The notes: generated by a model not told the origin, from the sequence alone. DNA of 64,000 bases from Rhodocyclales bacterium (GCA_026399475.1 JAPLQY010000071.1:1-64000), one strand, 5' to 3'; shown: positions 10,105 through 19,744, numbered from the stretch's first letter. A program made the numbers and translations.

Positions 10105-11130
10105 GTGGCGCTGCGGCTCGACGAGATTGTCGCCAGGTTTGGCGGAGAAATCGTCGGCGCAGGCGATACGGTGGTTTCCCGTATTGGCACGCTGGAAAAT
10201 GCCGGCGCCGGCGATCTGGCCTTTCTCGCCAATCCGAAATATCGCCATCAGCTGTCGACCACCCGAGCCGCTGCCGTGATCATGGCGCCGCCTGTGACGG
10301 AGTGTCCGACGGCCGCGATTCTCACCCCGCAGCCCTATCTCTACTACGCGCGTGTTGCGCAGTGGCTCAATCCGGTACCCATGCCCGCCGCCGGGGTCCA
10401 TCCAAGCGCGGTGGTCGAGGGTGAGGTTGCGCCGACGGCCAGCATCGGTCCCCATGTCTGGGTCGGCCCCGGTGCGAAGATCGCCGATGATGTCGTTATT
10501 GCCGCCAACTGCAGCATCGGCGCAGGAGTCGAGATCGGTGCCGGCAGTTGCCTGGCGGCCAACGTGGCAATCTATTCCGGCACTCGTCTGGGCGCGCGTT
10601 GCCTGATCCATTCGGGGGCGGTGATCGGTGCCGATGGCTTCGGCTTCGCTCGCGAAGCGGACGGTACCTGGGTCAAGATTCCTCAGGTGGGGCGCGTACT
10701 GATCGGTGATGATGTCGAGATCGGTGCAGGAACCACGATTGATCGCGGGGCACTGGGCGATACCGTGATTGCCGATGGCGTCAAGCTCGACAACCAGATA
10801 CAGGTGGGCCACAACGTGCAGATCGGCGCCGATACGGCGATGGCCGGTTGCGTCGGCATAGCGGGCAGTGCCGTGATCGGCGCTCGTTGTACGGTGGGTG
10901 GCGGCACGATAATCCTTGGCCATCTGCAAATTGCCGATGACGTCAATGTCGCGGCGGGTACGCTGGTGACGAAATCGATTCGCAGTCCGGGCAGCTACAG
11001 TGGCGCGGTGCCATTCCTCGAACACGGCGAGTGGCTGAGAAATTTCTCGCGGCTGCGTCATCTTGATGCGATGGCCGATAAAATCCGCGTCCTGGAACAG
11101 CGGCTTGCCGCATTGGAGAAGAAATCATGA
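10105..11130 (+). CDS. lpxD: UDP-3-O-acylglucosamine N-acyltransferase
   Basis: LpxD adds the second hydroxyacyl chain to UDP-acyl-glucosamine in lipid A synthesis, using acyl-ACP. The 341-residue protein has the N-terminal uridine-binding domain (1-100), a left-handed beta helix of hexapeptide repeats (100-310) and a C-terminal helix. The catalytic His is H236 in [10 protein letters not shown]. The start is a GTG at 10105, giving MALRLDEI, which matches the family N-terminus; no ATG fits. The stop overlaps the fabZ start. Confidence 0.97.
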   Translation: MALRLDEIVARFGGEIVGAGDTVVSRIGTLENAGAGDLAFLANPKYRHQLSTTRAAAVIMAPPVTECPTAAILTPQPYLYYARVAQWLNPVPMPAAGVHPSAVVEGEVAPTASIGPHVWVGPGAKIADDVVIAANCSIGAGVEIGAGSCLAANVAIYSGTRLGARCLIHSGAVIGADGFGFAREADGTWVKIPQVGRVLIGDDVEIGAGTTIDRGALGDTVIADGVKLDNQIQVGHNVQIGADTAMAGCVGIAGSAVIGARCTVGGGTIILGHLQIADDVNVAAGTLVTKSIRSPGSYSGAVPFLEHGEWLRNFSRLRHLDAMADKIRVLEQRLAALEKKS

Positions 11131-11603
11131 GCGAAACAGGCATCGGCGGGGCAGTCGATTCCCGCATGGATATCCACGAGATTCTCGACTACCTGCCGCA
11201 TCGCTATCCGATGCTGCTGGTGGATCGTGTGCTGGAAGTGGTTCCCGGCGAGCGGATTACCGCGCTGAAGAATGTCAGCATGAATGAGCCGTTTTTTCCC
11301 GGCCACTATCCGCACCATCCGGTGATGCCTGGCGTTTTGGTGGTCGAGGCAATGGCGCAGACGGCGGCGATCCTCTCATTCAAGACTATGGACAGCAAAC
11401 CCGACGACAAGTCGGTGTATTACTTCGTCGGCATTGACAATGCGCGTTTCAAGAAGCCGGTCGGCCCCGGCGATCAACTGGTGATCGATGTCACGCTTGC
11501 CGCCAACAAGCGCGGCATATGGAAGTTTTCGGCTGTGGCAACGGTGGATGGTCAGGTTGCAGCGGAAGCCGACCTGATCTGCGCCGTTAGGCCCACGCCC
11601 TGA
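11127..11603 (+). CDS. fabZ: 3-hydroxyacyl-ACP dehydratase FabZ
   Basis: FabZ dehydrates 3-hydroxyacyl-ACP in fatty acid elongation and competes with LpxA/LpxD for the same hydroxyacyl-ACP pool. It is a 158-residue hotdog-fold enzyme. The catalytic pair is H60 in [15 protein letters not shown] and E74 in VVEAMAQ. The ATG at 11127 overlaps the lpxD stop (ATGA), favouring coupling; an internal ATG at 11166 ([15 protein letters not shown]) would give a protein nearer to the shortest family members and cannot be excluded. Confidence 0.97.
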   Translation: MSETGIGGAVDSRMDIHEILDYLPHRYPMLLVDRVLEVVPGERITALKNVSMNEPFFPGHYPHHPVMPGVLVVEAMAQTAAILSFKTMDSKPDDKSVYYFVGIDNARFKKPVGPGDQLVIDVTLAANKRGIWKFSAVATVDGQVAAEADLICAVRPTP

Positions 11604-12376
11604 TGAGCGTCCATTCCACAGCCATCGTCCATCCTGCGGCGAGGCTCGGCAAGGGCGTCGTCGTCGGCCCCTATTCGATTGTCGGCGAGCATGTCGAGAT
11701 TGGCGATCACAGCGTGATCGGGCCCCACGTCGTCGTGTCCGGACACACCAAGATCGGCTGCGACAATCGCATCTTTCAGTTTTGTTCCATCGGCGAAGCA
11801 CCGCAGGACAAGAAGTATGCGGGCGAGCCGACGCGGCTGGAAATTGGCGACCGCAACACCATTCGCGAGTTCTGCACCTTCAACTGCGGCACCGCACAGG
11901 ATGCCGGTGTCACGCGCCTGGGTAATGACAACTGGATCATGGCCTATGTGCATCTGGCGCACGATTGCCAGGTCGGCAACCAGACCATTTTTGCCAACAA
12001 CGCGCAATTGGCCGGTCACGTCCAGGTGGGCGACTGGGCCATTCTCGGCGGCTTCACGGTGGTGCATCAGTTTGTGCGCATCGGCGGCCACAGCATCACC
12101 GCGATGGGCAGCATTCTCTTCCAGGATTTGCCGCCTTTTGTCATGGCTGCCGGCAATCCGGCCGAGCCGCGCAGCATCAACGCCGAAGGTCTCAAGCGGC
12201 GCGGCTTTTCAGGCGAGGCGGTGTCTGCGGTGAAACGTGCCTACAAGATCCTTTACAAGAACGGCATGAAGCTCGATGAGGCGCGTGCCGGCATTGAAGC
12301 CGACTCGGCCGCCGTACCGGAATTGGCACTGCTGGCCGGCTTTCTCGCCACCCCGGGCCGCGGGATCATTCGCTGA
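11603..12376 (+). CDS. lpxA: UDP-N-acetylglucosamine acyltransferase
   Basis: LpxA catalyses the first step of lipid A synthesis, acylating UDP-GlcNAc at the 3-OH from hydroxyacyl-ACP. The 257-residue protein is a left-handed beta helix of hexapeptide repeats followed by a C-terminal helical domain (from about residue 190). [10 protein letters not shown] contains H120, equivalent to the catalytic His125 of E. coli. The start shares a base with the fabZ stop (TGATG), and the lpxB start does the same with its own stop. Confidence 0.98.
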   Translation: MSVHSTAIVHPAARLGKGVVVGPYSIVGEHVEIGDHSVIGPHVVVSGHTKIGCDNRIFQFCSIGEAPQDKKYAGEPTRLEIGDRNTIREFCTFNCGTAQDAGVTRLGNDNWIMAYVHLAHDCQVGNQTIFANNAQLAGHVQVGDWAILGGFTVVHQFVRIGGHSITAMGSILFQDLPPFVMAAGNPAEPRSINAEGLKRRGFSGEAVSAVKRAYKILYKNGMKLDEARAGIEADSAAVPELALLAGFLATPGRGIIR

Positions 12377-13518
12377 TGGTAAGAATCGCCATGGTGGCGG
12401 GCGAAGCCTCCAGTGACCAGCTTGCCGCACATCTCATCACCGCTTTGAAGCAGCATCTGCCCGATGCCCAGTTCTACGGCATCGGCGGCCCCAAGATGCA
12501 GCGCGAGGGCTTTGAATCGCTTTGGCCGGCAGAAATTCTTGCCGTCCGCGGCTACGCCGAAGTCCTGCGACATTATCGGACAATCACCAGCATGCGCCGG
12601 GGGCTTCTTCGCCGTTTGCTGAAAGACAGGCCGGACATCTTCATCGGCGTCGACGGTTCCGATTTCAATCTTTGGCTGGAGAAGCGCCTCAAGCACGACG
12701 GAATTCCCACCATCCACTTTGTCAGTCCGTCGATCTGGGCCTGGCGCAGGAACCGGATGAACAAGATCGTGCAGTCGGTAAGCCACATCCTTGCCTTGTA
12801 TCCTTTCGAACCGGAGCTATACCGGAACACCGCGGTCAAGTGCAGCTATGTCGGCCATCCGCTGGCCGATCTGATTCCGCTCGAAATCGATCAGAGGGTG
12901 GTGCGCGAACGGCTCGGCGTGGCGGCCGATCGGCCGGTAATTGCGCTGCTGCCGGGCAGTCGCCAGGCCGAGCTGCATTTCATGGCCGAGACATTTGTCG
13001 AGACAGCCAAGCTGCTGCTGGGGCGTTATCCGACCCTGCAATTCCTCGTGCCCCTGGTTTCGCGGGAAACGCGGCTGCAATTCGAAACTGCGCTGTGGAA
13101 ACTGAAAGCCGACGAATTGCCTTTTACCCTGATGTTCGGCCATGCCGCGGAAGCCGTCGCTGCGAGCGATGCGGCGCTGGTTGCAAGCGGCACCGCCACG
13201 CTGGAAACCGCGCTGGTTGGCCGGCCCATGGTGATCGCCTACAAGATGTCGCCGTGGTCCTGGCGGTTGATGCGGGGCATGCGCTATCTGCCCTGGGTAG
13301 GACTGCCGAATATTCTCGCGGGGCGTTATGTCGTTCCCGAATTTCTGCAGGACGAGGCGACGCCGGAGAACCTTGCCCAGGCGCTGGGCAACCTGCTGGT
13401 CGACCGACAGGCACGCGCGGGCATTGCCCGCGTCTTCGACAGCATCCATCGTTTGCTGCGACAGGACACTGCGCAGAAGGCGGCGGATGCGGTGCTGCCT
13501 TATTTGCAGAAAGCATGA
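12376..13518 (+). CDS. lpxB: Lipid-A-disaccharide synthase
   Basis: LpxB condenses UDP-diacylglucosamine with lipid X to the tetraacyl disaccharide of lipid A at the inner membrane surface. The 380-residue protein is a GT-B (GT19) enzyme with the N-terminal [10 protein letters not shown], a membrane-contact segment near [11 protein letters not shown], and the nucleotide-sugar site LLPGSRQAE and [11 protein letters not shown]. It follows lpxA with TGATG and overlaps rnhB by 4 bases. Confidence 0.97.
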   Translation: MVRIAMVAGEASSDQLAAHLITALKQHLPDAQFYGIGGPKMQREGFESLWPAEILAVRGYAEVLRHYRTITSMRRGLLRRLLKDRPDIFIGVDGSDFNLWLEKRLKHDGIPTIHFVSPSIWAWRRNRMNKIVQSVSHILALYPFEPELYRNTAVKCSYVGHPLADLIPLEIDQRVVRERLGVAADRPVIALLPGSRQAELHFMAETFVETAKLLLGRYPTLQFLVPLVSRETRLQFETALWKLKADELPFTLMFGHAAEAVAASDAALVASGTATLETALVGRPMVIAYKMSPWSWRLMRGMRYLPWVGLPNILAGRYVVPEFLQDEATPENLAQALGNLLVDRQARAGIARVFDSIHRLLRQDTAQKAADAVLPYLQKA

Positions 13519-14099
13519 TCCATTTGGTGTGCGGCGTCGACGAAGCCGGGCGCGGTCCGCTCGCCGGGCCGGTATATGCTGCTGCCGTAATCCTCAATCC
13601 GGCGCAGCCCATCGAAGGTCTGGCCGACTCCAAAAAACTCCCGGAACGCAAGCGCGAGTACCTGGCCCTGGAAATCCGTGAACGGGCGCTGGCCTTCGGC
13701 ATTGCCTGGGCATCGGTCGAGGAGATCGACAGCATCAATATCCTGCAGGCGACATTGCTGGCCATGCGCCGCGCTGTGGAAGCCTTGTCGGTGCAACCGA
13801 ACGAGGCGTTGATCGACGGCAACCGCTGCCCATTGCTGGCGATGCCGGCTCGCGCCATCATCCGCGGTGATGCGACGGAGCCGGCGATTTCGGCCGCATC
13901 GATCCTCGCCAAAACGGCGCGCGACGCCGAAATGCGGTGCATCCATGAGGCCTTTCCGCAATATGCGCTGGATCGCCACAAGGGCTATGACACGGCGCTG
14001 CATCGCGCCGCGCTGAGGCTTCACGGCCCCGCCTTTTTCCATCGCAAGAGCTTCGCGCCGGTGCGGGAACTGCTGGCTTCCTGGAAGAATGAAGCATGA
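13515..14099 (+). CDS. rnhB: Ribonuclease HII
   Basis: RNase HII cuts RNA in RNA-DNA hybrids and starts removal of single ribonucleotides from DNA. The 194-residue protein begins two residues after the start with the type 2 motif [14 protein letters not shown] (D9, E10); further acidic ligands lie in LIDGNR and in the [10 protein letters not shown] segment. The start at 13515 overlaps the lpxB stop (ATGA); the frame is open upstream but would lie in lpxB. The lpxB-rnhB pairing is frequent in proteobacteria. Confidence 0.97.
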   Translation: MIHLVCGVDEAGRGPLAGPVYAAAVILNPAQPIEGLADSKKLPERKREYLALEIRERALAFGIAWASVEEIDSINILQATLLAMRRAVEALSVQPNEALIDGNRCPLLAMPARAIIRGDATEPAISAASILAKTARDAEMRCIHEAFPQYALDRHKGYDTALHRAALRLHGPAFFHRKSFAPVRELLASWKNEA

Positions 14100-14920
14100 G
14101 CGATCCCCGCTGCATCACTTCACGCGACAACCCGAGTTTCAAGGCGCTGCGCGCCCTCGTCGATGACCCGCGCCGGCATGGCCGCGCATGGTTGGACGGG
14201 ATTCATCTGGTGACGACCTGCCTGGCCCGCGGCGTCGTCGTCAGGCAGTTGCTGGCAAGCGAAAGCGGGCAGCGCAATGCGGAAATTGCCGCCTTGCTGC
14301 AAACCGCTGCGGGTGTTGATTGCGTGATTTTGCGCGACAGCCTGTTCCGCGAGATTTCGGGGCAGGGCACTCCGACGGGAGTTGCCGCCGTGATTGACAT
14401 ACCGCCTGCGCCTGCGGGCGAGATTCAGGGTGATGCCGTGTTCCTCGACGCGGTGCAGGACGCGGGAAATGTGGGCGCCATCCTGCGCACTGCCGCCGCC
14501 GCCGGTGTGGGTGAGGTGCTGCTGGGGCAGGGCTGCGCAGGCGCGTGGACGCCGCGCGTCTTGCGTGCCGGGCAGGGGGCGCATTTCTCTCTCGCGATTC
14601 GCGAACAGGTCGATCTGGTTGCAGTGCTGGCCGCCTGCTCCGGCACATCGATTGCGACCGTCGTTCGCGACGGTGCAAGTCTCTATGATCTCGACCTTAC
14701 CGGCCCGGTCATCTGGCTGCTCGGCAACGAGGGTGCAGGGTTGTCGGCCGGACTTCTGGCGGCGGCGAAGATGCGTACCACGATCCCGCTCGCCGGCGGC
14801 ACCGAATCACTCAACGTCGCGGCAGCCACTGCGGTGTGCCTGTTTGAAGCGAGTCGCCAGCGCCGCAGCCAAGCCGATTCCACCAGGGGATACCGTCTCC
14901 AGCGAAAGCTGGAGACATAA
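14096..14920 (+). CDS. SpoU-family (SPOUT) RNA 2'-O-methyltransferase
   Basis: A 274-residue RNA methyltransferase of the TrmH/SpoU group, acting with SAM on a ribose 2'-OH of rRNA or tRNA; the exact target cannot be told from sequence. An N-terminal substrate-binding domain (1-100) is followed by the knotted SPOUT domain with motif 1 ([16 protein letters not shown]), motif 2 ([12 protein letters not shown]) and motif 3 ([17 protein letters not shown]). It overlaps rnhB by 4 bases. Its last codons form a 9-bp GAAA-loop hairpin (14895-14916), odd for a coding end, and lie inside a sequence pattern that recurs twice elsewhere in the window. Confidence 0.9.
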   Translation: MSDPRCITSRDNPSFKALRALVDDPRRHGRAWLDGIHLVTTCLARGVVVRQLLASESGQRNAEIAALLQTAAGVDCVILRDSLFREISGQGTPTGVAAVIDIPPAPAGEIQGDAVFLDAVQDAGNVGAILRTAAAAGVGEVLLGQGCAGAWTPRVLRAGQGAHFSLAIREQVDLVAVLAACSGTSIATVVRDGASLYDLDLTGPVIWLLGNEGAGLSAGLLAAAKMRTTIPLAGGTESLNVAAATAVCLFEASRQRRSQADSTRGYRLQRKLET

Positions 14921-14922
14921 AA
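14886..14922. repeat. GGGATACC-hairpin-CATAAA element, copy 1
   Basis: GGGGATACC (14886-14894), then stem GTCTCCAGC (14895-14903), GAAA loop and GCTGGAGAC (14908-14916), then ATAAAA (14917-14922). The flanks GGGATACC and GACATAAAA recur at 58200-58237 around a stem of different sequence, and in weaker form at 19706-19744. This copy overlaps the 3' end of the SpoU-family gene. Confidence 0.5.
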
Positions 14923-14949
14923 CAAACAGGCCCGCACGAGGCGGGCCTG
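14917..14949 (-). terminator. rho-independent terminator of the HU gene
   Basis: Read on the minus strand, a perfect 9-bp stem CAGGCCCGC/GCGGGCCTG (14941-14949 and 14927-14935, 5-base loop) is followed by TTTGTTTTAT. It lies 23 bases beyond the HU stop codon. On the plus strand there is no T-run, so it acts mainly for the HU gene. Confidence 0.88.
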
Positions 14950-14972
14950 CAAGAAACCTGAAGCGCTGATGC

Positions 14973-15269
14973 TTACTTCTTCTTGGCGGCCTTCTTGCCG
15001 GCAACGGCAGCCTTGAAGGTGGCGCCGGCCGTGAAGCGTGGCACGGTGGTGGCAGCGATCTTGAGTTCCTTGCCTGTTTGCGGGTTGCGGCCAACGCGCG
15101 CGGCGCGCTTGGATGACTTGAAACTGCCGAAGCCAACCAGGGTAACGGAGTCACCCTTGGATACGGCCTTGACGATGGCAGCCATCACAGCAGACAGCGC
15201 CTTCTCGGCGGCAGCCTTGCTGATATCGGCTTCTTTGGCGGTGATTTCGATCAGTTCAGACTTGTTCAT
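14973..15269 (-). CDS. DNA-binding protein HU
   Basis: A 98-residue HU-type nucleoid protein that bends DNA non-specifically as a dimer. It shows MNKSELIE at the N-terminus, the beta-arm segment with GRNPQTGKELKIAA and VPRFTAG, and a Lys/Ala-rich tail (AAKKK). I chose the ATG at 15269 because it follows GAGGT at good spacing and gives the standard N-terminus; the frame is open for 25 more residues upstream but without family match. It is convergent to the SpoU-family gene and has its own terminator. A possible -10 (TAGAAT on the minus strand, 15310-15315) lies upstream. Confidence 0.96.
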   Translation of the reverse strand: MNKSELIEITAKEADISKAAAEKALSAVMAAIVKAVSKGDSVTLVGFGSFKSSKRAARVGRNPQTGKELKIAATTVPRFTAGATFKAAVAGKKAAKKK

Positions 15270-15547
15270 GTGTGACCTCGTGGAAGTGATGGTGGTAGCG
15301 GCGGGTTGAATTCTATGCGAATGGTAACGCAGTGTGAGAAACAATTCATTATCCGGTTCAGGCTTTTTGAAAATTGTATCAATAGTTCAGGAAATCGGGA
15401 ACAAGTCACTGCACGGCTGTCGGCCAAGTTTCCTTGATGCCTGATCGAGGCGCCTCCTCCGCATCCCTGAATAATCTGCTGGATGGGAAAGGCATCCGCG
15501 GCAAAGGCGATAAAATGGAATTTTTGACAGGCAACCCCTGAATCCAC

Positions 15548-16237
15548 ATGCGCCTGTTGGCTTTCGAAACCGCGACGCGGCACCTGTCAGTGGCGCTATG
15601 GCAGGATGCGGAGTTGATCGAGCGTGCTGAAGAAGTGCCTAACGGGGGCTCTGAACGTCTGTTGCCATGGGTGCATGAACTGCTTGCGGAGGCCGGACTG
15701 GCGCTGGCGCAGATCGACGGCATAGCCTTCGGTGCCGGTCCAGGCGGCTTTACCGGGCTACGTCTGGCCTGTGGCGTGGCGCAGGGATTGGCTTACGGCC
15801 TCGATCTTCCGGTGATGCCGGTGTCGACCCTGGAAGCGCTGGCACTGGCATCCGGTGAACATGAGGTATGGGCCTGCCTCGATGCGCGCATGAACGAGGT
15901 GTATGGCGCGGCCTATCGGGTCGAAGGCGATGGCGTCAGCCAACTCATGGCGCCTGTCTGCATGCCGCCGGGCACAGTATCCGTGCCGACTTTTGCGGGT
16001 GGCTGGGGGGTGGGCGACGGCTTTGCCGCATATGGACCTCTGCTCCAGGCACGGAAGCCCGACCTCGAGGGCTTGCGCGCCGATGCATTCCCCACCGCCG
16101 CTGCGGTGCTGCGTCTCGCCGCACCGGCATTTCTGCGAGGCACCGCGCTGCAGGCGGCTCTGGCGCAGCCGATCTACGTGCGTGACAAGGTGGCATTGAC
16201 GACCGCCGAGCGGATTGCGCGCGGTGGGGCGAAATAG
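15548..16237 (+). CDS. tsaB: tRNA threonylcarbamoyladenosine protein TsaB
   Basis: TsaB is the non-catalytic partner of TsaD in making t6A37 on ANN-decoding tRNAs. The 229-residue protein has an ASKHA fold with LAFETATRHLSVAL at the start and GAGPGGFTGLRLACG near residue 61, both strongly conserved. A TAAAAT box at 15510-15515 lies 32 bases before the start and may belong to the promoter. The stop overlaps the rimI GTG by one base, forming a tsaB-rimI-glycosylase-CDF operon. Confidence 0.95.
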   Translation: MRLLAFETATRHLSVALWQDAELIERAEEVPNGGSERLLPWVHELLAEAGLALAQIDGIAFGAGPGGFTGLRLACGVAQGLAYGLDLPVMPVSTLEALALASGEHEVWACLDARMNEVYGAAYRVEGDGVSQLMAPVCMPPGTVSVPTFAGGWGVGDGFAAYGPLLQARKPDLEGLRADAFPTAAAVLRLAAPAFLRGTALQAALAQPIYVRDKVALTTAERIARGGAK

Positions 16238-16677
16238 TGCTTCACTACGCGGTCATGATCGAATCCGAACTCGACGGGGTGGCCGAGGCAGAAGGACGCA
16301 TCCATCCCTTCCCCTGGACGCGAGGCAACTTTGTCGATTCGCTGGCGGCCGGTCATCAGGTATGGCTGGCTCGGGAGGATGGACGGATGATCGGCTATGC
16401 AATCATGATGCAGGTTCTGGATGAAGCCCATCTGCTCAACATCAGCGTGCTGCCGGAATTGCAGCGCAGTGGACGCGGCTCGGCACTGCTGACCCATCTT
16501 TTCGACCTGGCCCGAGCCCAGGCTGCAACCCGCATGCTGCTCGAGGTGCGTCCCGGCAATGTTTCCGGGCAGGCCTTGTACCAGCGTCACGGCTTCGTCG
16601 AAATCGGTCGTCGCCGCGACTACTATCCGGCGCATGAGGGGCGTGAGGATGCCATCGTGATGGCGCGTGACCTATGA
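16237..16677 (+). CDS. rimI: Ribosomal protein S18-alanine N-acetyltransferase
   Basis: A 146-residue GNAT acetyltransferase, by position and similarity RimI, which acetylates the N-terminus of ribosomal protein S18. The acetyl-CoA loop reads VLPELQRSGRGSALL (about 69-83), followed by LEVRPGNVSGQALYQRHGF, a typical RimI segment. The GTG start at 16237 overlaps the tsaB stop; an ATG at 16255 is a shorter alternative. The stop overlaps the next start (ATGA). The tsaB-rimI pairing supports the assignment. Confidence 0.9.
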   Translation: MLHYAVMIESELDGVAEAEGRIHPFPWTRGNFVDSLAAGHQVWLAREDGRMIGYAIMMQVLDEAHLLNISVLPELQRSGRGSALLTHLFDLARAQAATRMLLEVRPGNVSGQALYQRHGFVEIGRRRDYYPAHEGREDAIVMARDL

Positions 16678-17402
16678 CTACAGACGACATTCTGCGCGAG
16701 ATGGGCCTGGGGCCCATCTGGAGACTGCGCACGGCGCCAGCAGCCATGCCGGCTGAGGAACTTATTGCGCCCGCGCCTCTTGCTCCCGATCCGCTGCCGC
16801 AGACCGCCCCGGCGCTCGAGGCCGCCGCTTTGCTGTCCGCCGTGGCCTGGGACGAACTTGCCGCTACCGTGGCGGCGTGCCGCCAATGCCGACTTTGCGA
16901 GACGCGCAAGCAGGCGGTGCTGGGTGTCGGCGACGTCAATGCCGACTGGCTGTTTGTCGGCGAGGGACCGGGCGCCGAAGAAGATCAACGCGGCGAGCCT
17001 TTCGTCGGACAGGCGGGCAAATTGCTGGACAACATGCTGGCGGCAATCGGCCTCAAGCGAGGCCGGGATGTCTATATCGCCAATGCCGTCAAATGCCGGC
17101 CGCCGGAGAACCGCACACCCGCCCCCGAAGAGGCCGCGGCCTGCAGGCCGTATCTGGAACGGCAGATCGAATTGATTCGGCCGAAGCTGATCGTCGCACT
17201 CGGCCGTCCGGCGGCGCAGACGCTATTGGGGATGGAAGTGAAGATCGCCGCGGCACGCGGGAAGCTGTTCGACTATCGCGGCATCCCGCTGATCGTCACC
17301 TACCACCCTGCCTACCTGTTGCGCACGCTGCCGGATAAGGCCAAGGCCTGGGAGGATCTTTGTTTCATGCGGCGGACCATGCAGGCGCAGAAGGGGGGGT
17401 GA
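16674..17402 (+). CDS. Uracil-DNA glycosylase, family 4
   Basis: An iron-sulfur uracil-DNA glycosylase that removes uracil from DNA in base excision repair. The 242-residue protein has a low-complexity Pro/Ala-rich N-terminus (about 20-60), then Cys72 and Cys75 of RQCRLCETR, motif GEGPGAEED at 97-105, Cys141 in NAVKCRPPENR and Cys157; these four Cys fit the [4Fe-4S] cluster of family 4. The C-terminal motif YHPAYLLR matches the DNA-intercalating His loop. A family-5 paralogue lies at 34.1 kb. It is coupled to rimI (ATGA) and to the CDF gene (TGATG). Confidence 0.93.
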   Translation: MTTDDILREMGLGPIWRLRTAPAAMPAEELIAPAPLAPDPLPQTAPALEAAALLSAVAWDELAATVAACRQCRLCETRKQAVLGVGDVNADWLFVGEGPGAEEDQRGEPFVGQAGKLLDNMLAAIGLKRGRDVYIANAVKCRPPENRTPAPEEAAACRPYLERQIELIRPKLIVALGRPAAQTLLGMEVKIAAARGKLFDYRGIPLIVTYHPAYLLRTLPDKAKAWEDLCFMRRTMQAQKGG

Positions 17403-18328
17403 TGTCCCACGGCAGCGAGGGCTCGGCTCAGGGCTCGATGCGGGCCATTTACTATGCGCTGGGTGCAAATTTCGGCATTGCCGTGTCGAAGTATGTGGCG
17501 GCATTCTGGACTGGTTCCGGCTCAATGATGGCCGAGGCAATTCATTCAACTGCCGACTGCGCCAACCAGATGCTGTTGCTGCTGGGGCTGAACCAGGCAC
17601 GCCGTCCCGCCAGTGCCGACTTCCCGCTGGGTCATCATCGCGTTACCTACTTCTGGTCCATGATCGTGGCGTTGCTGCTGTTCTTCATGGGCGGCGCTTT
17701 TTCCGTCTATGAGGGCGTCGAGCGCCTGCTGCATCCGCAGCCACTGCAACACGGTCTGATTGCCATGGCGGTGCTGGCGGGTGCCGTGGTGCTGGAGTCC
17801 TTTTCGCTCTGGGGTGCGTTGCGGGAGATTCGCAAGATCTCCGGGGGGCAGCCTTTCCTGGCCTGGTTTCGCGAGACGCGCCAGTCCGAACTGATGGTCG
17901 TTGCCGGCGAAGATATTGCGGCCTTGCTCGGCCTTGCGCTGGCCTTTGTCGCGGTCGCCGCCAGCGTGATCACGGGCAACCCCGTGTGGGATGCGCTGGG
18001 CACCCTGGCGATCGGCACCGTGCTGATGGTGATTGCCATTGCCGTGATGGTGGAAGTCAAGGGGCTGATCGTCGGGGAATCCGCGGCGCCGCAACTGCGC
18101 GCGGAGATCGAGGCTTTTGTTGCCGCTCAGCCCGAAGTCGAGAAGGTGCTGAATGTCATTACCCTGGCCTGGGGCGACAAGGTGGTGATTGCGGTCAAGG
18201 CGCACATGCGCGACATGGAAACCCAGACCGGATTGCAGATGGTCGAGGCCATCAATGCGGTCGAGACGCGCATGCAGGAGCGGTTTCCGGACGCGCAGTG
18301 GGTATTCTTCGAACCCGACGTGCGATAG
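17402..18328 (+). CDS. Cation diffusion facilitator transporter
   Basis: A 308-residue inner-membrane CDF transporter exporting a divalent metal in exchange for protons. Six membrane segments precede a cytoplasmic C-terminal domain (from about residue 210). The TM2 site is standard (HSTAD, H-x-x-x-D at about residue 45). The TM5 position, HxxxD in zinc and iron exporters, reads EDIAALLG, as in the ZnT9-like branch, so the substrate is uncertain. The ATG at 17402 overlaps the glycosylase stop. The frame is open farther upstream, inside the glycosylase gene. Confidence 0.9.
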   Translation: MSHGSEGSAQGSMRAIYYALGANFGIAVSKYVAAFWTGSGSMMAEAIHSTADCANQMLLLLGLNQARRPASADFPLGHHRVTYFWSMIVALLLFFMGGAFSVYEGVERLLHPQPLQHGLIAMAVLAGAVVLESFSLWGALREIRKISGGQPFLAWFRETRQSELMVVAGEDIAALLGLALAFVAVAASVITGNPVWDALGTLAIGTVLMVIAIAVMVEVKGLIVGESAAPQLRAEIEAFVAAQPEVEKVLNVITLAWGDKVVIAVKAHMRDMETQTGLQMVEAINAVETRMQERFPDAQWVFFEPDVR

Positions 18329-18337
18329 CACCGGTCT

Positions 18338-19603
18338 TCAGTGGTGGGCCGCGTCTTCCAGATGGGCGACGTCGTCACGTTCGCGCTGATTGGTCTCGTG
18401 CCTACGCTTGACCAGCCACATGGTGCCGGCGACGAACAGGCCGAACAGCACGATGATCCAGTAAATCGACAGTTGGGCCTTGAGCAGCACGGAATAGGTG
18501 CTGGTCATGATCAGGATCGAAAGATTTTCGTTGAAGTTCTGCACCGCGATGGAATGTCCCGCACCCATCAGGATGTGGCCGCGATGCTGCAACAGCGCAT
18601 TCATGGGCACCACGAAGAAGCCGGAGAGAACCCCGATCAGGATCAGGAGTGGCGTTGCCAGCCACATGTCATGCACGGCAATCATGATTATGACGCCGAC
18701 ACCCATGGCGATGCCCAGCGGGATCACGCGCACCGACTTGCGCAGGGTAATCATCCGCGCCGCGAGTACCGCGCCGATGGCCACGCCGACCGCGACCACG
18801 CCCTGCAACAGGCTGGCCTTCGACAGATCCAGGTTCATCGCTACCTTGGCCCATTCAAGCACGATGAATTGCAGCGTCGCGCCGGCGCCCCAGAACAGGG
18901 TGGTTACCGCCAGCGAGATCTGGCCCAGCTTGTCGCGCCACAGCAGCTTGAGGCAGTGGTTGAATTCATGGAACAGATAGACCGGGTTTTTCTTCAGCGG
19001 CTTGTGGTCGACACCGGTGTCCGGGATGTAGAGATTGAATAGCGCCGCGATGAGGTAGAGCGCACCGATGATGACCAGGGTCATCTCGGCAACGGTGTCG
19101 ACGCCGGTGTCGATTACCGGAAAATCAAAGGAGAGAAGGTTTTGCGCTATCTCGGGCCTGATCAAGGTGCCGCCGAGTACCACCCCGAGGATTATCGCGC
19201 AGACCGTAAGGCCTTCTATCCAGCCATTGGCGACAACCAGCAGCCGGTGCGGCAGGTATTCGGTAAGGATGCCGTACTTGGCCGGCGAGTAGGCCGCTGC
19301 TCCAAGTCCGACCACCGCATAGGCCAGCAATGGATGCACGTCGAAAAACATCAGGCTGCAGCCAAGAATCTTGATGCCGTTGCTGATGAACATGACCCGC
19401 CACTTGGGCATTGAATCGGCAAACGCGCCGACAAAGGCCGCCAGCGCCACATAGGAAACCGTAAAGAAAGTTTTCAGCAACGGCTCATATTCCGCCGGTG
19501 CATGCATGTCGCGCAGAATGGCGATGGCGGCGATCAGCAGGGTGTTGTCGGCCAGCGCAGAAAAAAATTGCGCCGCCATGATGACGTAGAAACCAGTACT
19601 CAT
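18338..19603 (-). CDS. lplT: Lysophospholipid transporter LplT
   Basis: A 421-residue major facilitator with about 12 membrane segments. It matches LplT closely in the N-terminal half ([45 protein letters not shown]). LplT flips lysophospholipids inward across the inner membrane for reacylation by Aas. In enterobacteria lplT and aas are adjacent or fused, but no aas gene is present next to it here. The gene faces the CDF gene tail to tail with 9 bases between, and diverges from the LysR gene at 19.8 kb. Confidence 0.9.
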   Translation of the reverse strand: MSTGFYVIMAAQFFSALADNTLLIAAIAILRDMHAPAEYEPLLKTFFTVSYVALAAFVGAFADSMPKWRVMFISNGIKILGCSLMFFDVHPLLAYAVVGLGAAAYSPAKYGILTEYLPHRLLVVANGWIEGLTVCAIILGVVLGGTLIRPEIAQNLLSFDFPVIDTGVDTVAEMTLVIIGALYLIAALFNLYIPDTGVDHKPLKKNPVYLFHEFNHCLKLLWRDKLGQISLAVTTLFWGAGATLQFIVLEWAKVAMNLDLSKASLLQGVVAVGVAIGAVLAARMITLRKSVRVIPLGIAMGVGVIIMIAVHDMWLATPLLILIGVLSGFFVVPMNALLQHRGHILMGAGHSIAVQNFNENLSILIMTSTYSVLLKAQLSIYWIIVLFGLFVAGTMWLVKRRHETNQRERDDVAHLEDAAHH

Positions 19604-19705
19604 TGATTGGGTCGGTGGCCCGACCGTGTTTTGGCCTGCCGGTTTATATCACGAAAGGAGTGCTGCAATCAGGATGCTGCAGTGCGGCAGAGGCCAAATC
19701 CCGGC

Positions 19706-19744
19706 AGGGGATACCACTCCCGTCGCACGCTTCGGGGCATAAAT
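19706..19744. repeat. GGGATACC-hairpin-CATAAA element, weak copy
   Basis: GGGGATACC (19707-19715), a short stem TCCCG (19718-19722) with CGGGG (19733-19737, one G-T pair), then GCATAAAT (19737-19744). It resembles the elements at 14886-14922 and 58200-58237 in its flanks, with a weaker stem. It lies in the 212-base divergent region between lplT and the LysR gene. Confidence 0.35.
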
